Shown here one piece after another: positions 61,722 to 64,000 of a stretch of DNA of 64,000 nt. Source of the DNA: Leptospira perdikensis. GTDB lineage: Bacteria > Spirochaetota > Leptospiria > Leptospirales > Leptospiraceae. Positions within the stretch are counted from its first letter, which is position 1, and the number at the start of each line of letters is the position of its first letter. Position numbers and translations under genes: made by a program. The DNA lies in contig NZ_RQGA01000003.1 of assembly GCF_004769575.1 (NCBI RefSeq), forward strand, positions 248,001-312,000. The letters are read 5' to 3'. Below the pieces are notes generated by a model. That model saw only the letters and a list, made by a program, of their open reading frames with translations. It was not told where the DNA came from and searched no databases.

Positions 61722-62755
61722 CAGTCTAAATTGTATTTTTCTTCCGGGTTACTGATATTGTGTTCTTTGATATAGATGGCATCAAAGATAGAGATTGCAG
61801 TATTTTTACGAGTATTGGCAACCCACTCTTCAAAAGAAGTTTGTTCCTTTTCTCGGAATAAAAATCCCTGGATTCCCTTTCTGACGGCATCCAGTGGAGT
61901 GGGTCTCATTCCTTCAATATAAACCAAACAATATCTTTTACGATCATCACGGAAAACCTCAGAGATTTTGCCAGGACCACCTACTTGTGATAATACGGAA
62001 GCTGTAGTTGGTTGCGATTTGAATAATTCAAATGTGGGAACCCAGTTAACCAAACCTCCATTCAAACGATACCTTGATTCATTTCTTGGACCAGAAGCCA
62101 CTAGTTTAAAGAAAGAAGGATCTTTTAAAGATTTGTTTCTGATTTCTGTTAGTTCGTTAAAAACGCGAGTTTCTTCATCGATAGAAGTATTGGATGGTGA
62201 TAAAACGATTTCTCGAAATTTAAACTCTGACCCTACCTTCGCCTTGTTTTTGTTATACCAAGAGAGAATTTCTTGTTCGGAAGGCAACGGTGGACTTACT
62301 TTGATTTGAAGGAGTTGTCCTTTTTTAATTTGGTACGGTAAATCTTCCAACCAAACATCATAAGGTAAATTGAATTGGTTTTGAACGGCCTTTTTAAACT
62401 GTTCGAGATCGCTGATTCCTTGTGCTTCCATCCTTTTTTGGATTTCTGCTTCAATTCGCTTTTCATTCACTTGAATGGATTCTTCATCAGCGGCATTATC
62501 CACCACGGCCCTATCGATTAAAAAATCGATGACTTGTGCATGTAGGGATCCTTTTTTTCGATAGTTCGGGAAAAATCGAGAGAGGTTTTTATAACGTTCG
62601 ACACCCTCTTCATAATCCAAGGTGGAAATGGACTTTGGTCCAACGATAGCAAGAACCGCATTTAAGGATTCATAAGAGCTTAAACTCTGATTAGGGGAAA
62701 AGAGAAGGCTAAAGACAAGAACCGTTGCAAAAAACAAAACGAAAACTCGAGACAT
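61721..62755 (-). CDS. SurA-like periplasmic chaperone/PPIase
   Basis: About 344 residues starting at ATG 62755, which AAAGGA precedes at 6 nt; ATG 62773 is also in frame. A signal segment (RVFVLFFATVLVFSLLFS) is followed by a SurA-type N-terminal chaperone region (VIDFLIDRAVVDNAADEESIQVNEKRIEAEIQKRMEAQG). A parvulin-like part comes next (KFREIVLSPSNTSIDEETRVFNELTEIRNKSLKDPSFFKLVASGP). This matches the leptospiral LIC12922 type. It should help outer-membrane proteins fold. It lies 30 nt after lysC and overlaps spiro-SPASM by 1 nt. Confidence 0.88.
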   Translation of the reverse strand: MSRVFVLFFATVLVFSLLFSPNQSLSSYESLNAVLAIVGPKSISTLDYEEGVERYKNLSRFFPNYRKKGSLHAQVIDFLIDRAVVDNAADEESIQVNEKRIEAEIQKRMEAQGISDLEQFKKAVQNQFNLPYDVWLEDLPYQIKKGQLLQIKVSPPLPSEQEILSWYNKNKAKVGSEFKFREIVLSPSNTSIDEETRVFNELTEIRNKSLKDPSFFKLVASGPRNESRYRLNGGLVNWVPTFELFKSQPTTASVLSQVGGPGKISEVFRDDRKRYCLVYIEGMRPTPLDAVRKGIQGFLFREKEQTSFEEWVANTRKNTAISIFDAIYIKEHNISNPEEKYNLD

Positions 62756-62785
62756 TCGTGATCCTTTTTGCATACGGTCGTAAAC

Positions 62786-64000
62786 TTACCCGATGAACGT
62801 GGTGTGTAAAGCCTTTACTGCATCTTCCGCTTGGTTTTGTTTGATGACGCAGGAAATTTTGATTTCGGAAGTGGAAATCATTTCAATATTGATGTTTTTT
62901 TCCGCAAGTGATTGGAACATTTTTGCTGCCACACCTACATGGGATTTCATTCCAACACCTACTGCAGAAACGATAGAGATGTTCTCATCAATTTCTGCCT
63001 TTCCATTTCCATGGTCTTTAGCATAAGCATCAATGATTGGCCTTGTTGCTGAAATGTCTTTTTTGGCAATTGTGAATGAAATGGTATTGATTCCGTCTCT
63101 TGGAGAAGATTGAACGATGACATCCACAATCACATCTTTGTTTGCTAATTGGGTGAATAACTCTGCCGCAATTCCTGGTTTGTCTTTTACGTCAGCAATC
63201 GTTACTCGAGCTTGGTCACCTTTGGCGGTAACTCCACTTACTTTCATTTTTTCCATAATTTTGTCCTCACTCATCACTAAAGTTCCCGGTTTATCGTGGA
63301 AACTGGATCGTACGTGGATGACCACGTTATAGTTCATACCTAATTCCACACTTCGAGAGTGAAGGACTCCAGCACCAAGGCTTGCAAGTTCCAACATTTC
63401 TTCGTATGTAATTTGTTTGTGCATTTTTGCAGTTGGGATCTTTCGTGGGTCGGCAGTATAAACTCCATCCACGTCAGTATAAATTTCGCATTCATCGGCA
63501 CCAAGAGCAGCAGCAAGTGCTACAGCAGAAGTATCACTTCCACCACGACCAAGGGTGACAATGTTTTCGTCTTTATCGATTCCTTGGAACCCAGCAACAA
63601 TAACCACCTTTCCCTTGTTAAATGCTTCATCGATACGAGAACGATCGATCATCTCGATCTTTCCGTTGGAAAAGTTTCCATCGGTTAGGATTTTTAATTG
63701 AGAGCCGGTAAAAGACTGAGCAGGCACTCCGAGTTCGTTCAGCGCAATGGCAAGAAGAGCAATCGACACTTGTTCGCCCGTGGAGAGCAACATGTCCATT
63801 TCACGTTTCGGAGGATTTTTAGAAATCTGGTCAGCCAAGTCGACGAGTTCGTCTGTAGTATGTCCCATTGCAGAAACTACAACAGCTACTTTTTGGCCTT
63901 CGTCGTGGTAACGTTTGATACGTCTGGCCACATTTTGGATTTTAGTGGTGTCACCAACGGAGGTTCCACCGTATTTTTGGACAACGATTTTCGATGACAT
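62786..64000 (-). CDS. lysC: Aspartate kinase
   Basis: A 404-residue aspartokinase whose ATG occupies the last three bases of the window, so the gene is complete but its promoter is not visible. [17 protein letters not shown] is the kinase phosphate site; [50 protein letters not shown] binds aspartate and nucleotide. Two ACT domains follow (about 265-404) and mediate feedback by lysine or threonine. It catalyses the first step of lysine, methionine, threonine and diaminopimelate synthesis. Confidence 0.96.
   Translation of the reverse strand: MSSKIVVQKYGGTSVGDTTKIQNVARRIKRYHDEGQKVAVVVSAMGHTTDELVDLADQISKNPPKREMDMLLSTGEQVSIALLAIALNELGVPAQSFTGSQLKILTDGNFSNGKIEMIDRSRIDEAFNKGKVVIVAGFQGIDKDENIVTLGRGGSDTSAVALAAALGADECEIYTDVDGVYTADPRKIPTAKMHKQITYEEMLELASLGAGVLHSRSVELGMNYNVVIHVRSSFHDKPGTLVMSEDKIMEKMKVSGVTAKGDQARVTIADVKDKPGIAAELFTQLANKDVIVDVIVQSSPRDGINTISFTIAKKDISATRPIIDAYAKDHGNGKAEIDENISIVSAVGVGMKSHVGVAAKMFQSLAEKNINIEMISTSEIKISCVIKQNQAEDAVKALHTTFIG

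Noticed and set aside
1..64000. CRISPR array, rRNA, ordinary tRNA, insertion sequence or prophage
   Set aside because: No regular direct repeats with spacers, no rRNA sequence, no tRNA signature apart from tmRNA, and no transposase, integrase or phage structural gene were seen.

Overview
This AT-rich 64 kb window looks like the chromosome of a spirochete of the genus Leptospira. The evidence is a spirochete-type radical SAM/SPASM protein, a SurA-like chaperone of the leptospiral LIC12922 type, a phasin-related protein, an FFLEELY-motif protein, many lipoproteins with relaxed lipoboxes, and a tmRNA whose tag reads ANNEFALAA. The species cannot be fixed from this window. Gene density is high, most genes are complete, and there is no prophage, transposase, rRNA, tRNA or CRISPR array. 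The first gene is cut by the left edge. lysC starts at the last base.

Layout. 1-5 kb: end of a large surface-type protein with chitobiase-C-like repeats, a short-chain dehydrogenase divergent from an AraC regulator, and an MliC-type lysozyme-inhibitor lipoprotein. 5-5.8 kb: ssrA (tmRNA, minus strand), with an unusually GC-rich, hairpin-rich segment bounded by imperfect direct repeats just beyond its 3' end. 5.8-9.0 kb: lipoprotein, FFLEELY-motif protein, MotB-like protein and a small lipoprotein. 9-10.2 kb: an AraC regulator with a VOC-fold protein. 10.5-12.9 kb: complete modABC molybdate transporter. 13-16.3 kb: five-gene minus-strand block (RDD protein, TPR protein, two unknowns, DUF2167 protein). 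16.5-20.1 kb: glycerol facilitator/aquaporin, malic enzyme, DoxX protein and an AraC regulator. 20.3-22.5 kb: phasin-like gene with a palindromic promoter, and two lipoproteins. 22.5-28.9 kb: minus-strand run of a hypothetical, TrkH/KtrB, TrkA/KtrA, a BtuF-like metal or corrinoid receptor without signal peptide, ExbB, two ExbD and TonB.

28.9-36.1 kb: adenosine deaminase-like protein, MATE exporter, cyclic-nucleotide-gated patatin phospholipase, and a three-gene SPFH/coiled-coil/zinc-ribbon set. 36.2-41.2 kb: a DUF1549/DUF1501 pair, then a porin O/P and a Cys-rich lipoprotein. 41.3-49 kb: gmd, an adenylate cyclase, STAS protein, double cNMP-binding protein, TPR and VWA proteins, Nudix hydrolase and RNase D. 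49-51.6 kb: purF-queD-queC. 51.6-57.5 kb: SBBP beta-propeller lipoprotein, a lipoprotein with a poly-Asp tract, pntAB-pntB transhydrogenase and an orphan NarL-type response regulator.

57.6-64 kb: a tightly coupled minus-strand set, lysC, SurA-like chaperone, spiro-SPASM radical SAM protein, a SpsF-like cytidylyltransferase fused to a PseG-like domain, and a TPR protein. This is the strongest candidate here for an uncharacterised pathway, probably surface or flagellar glycan or lipid modification. The second candidate is the structured, possibly mobile element beside ssrA.
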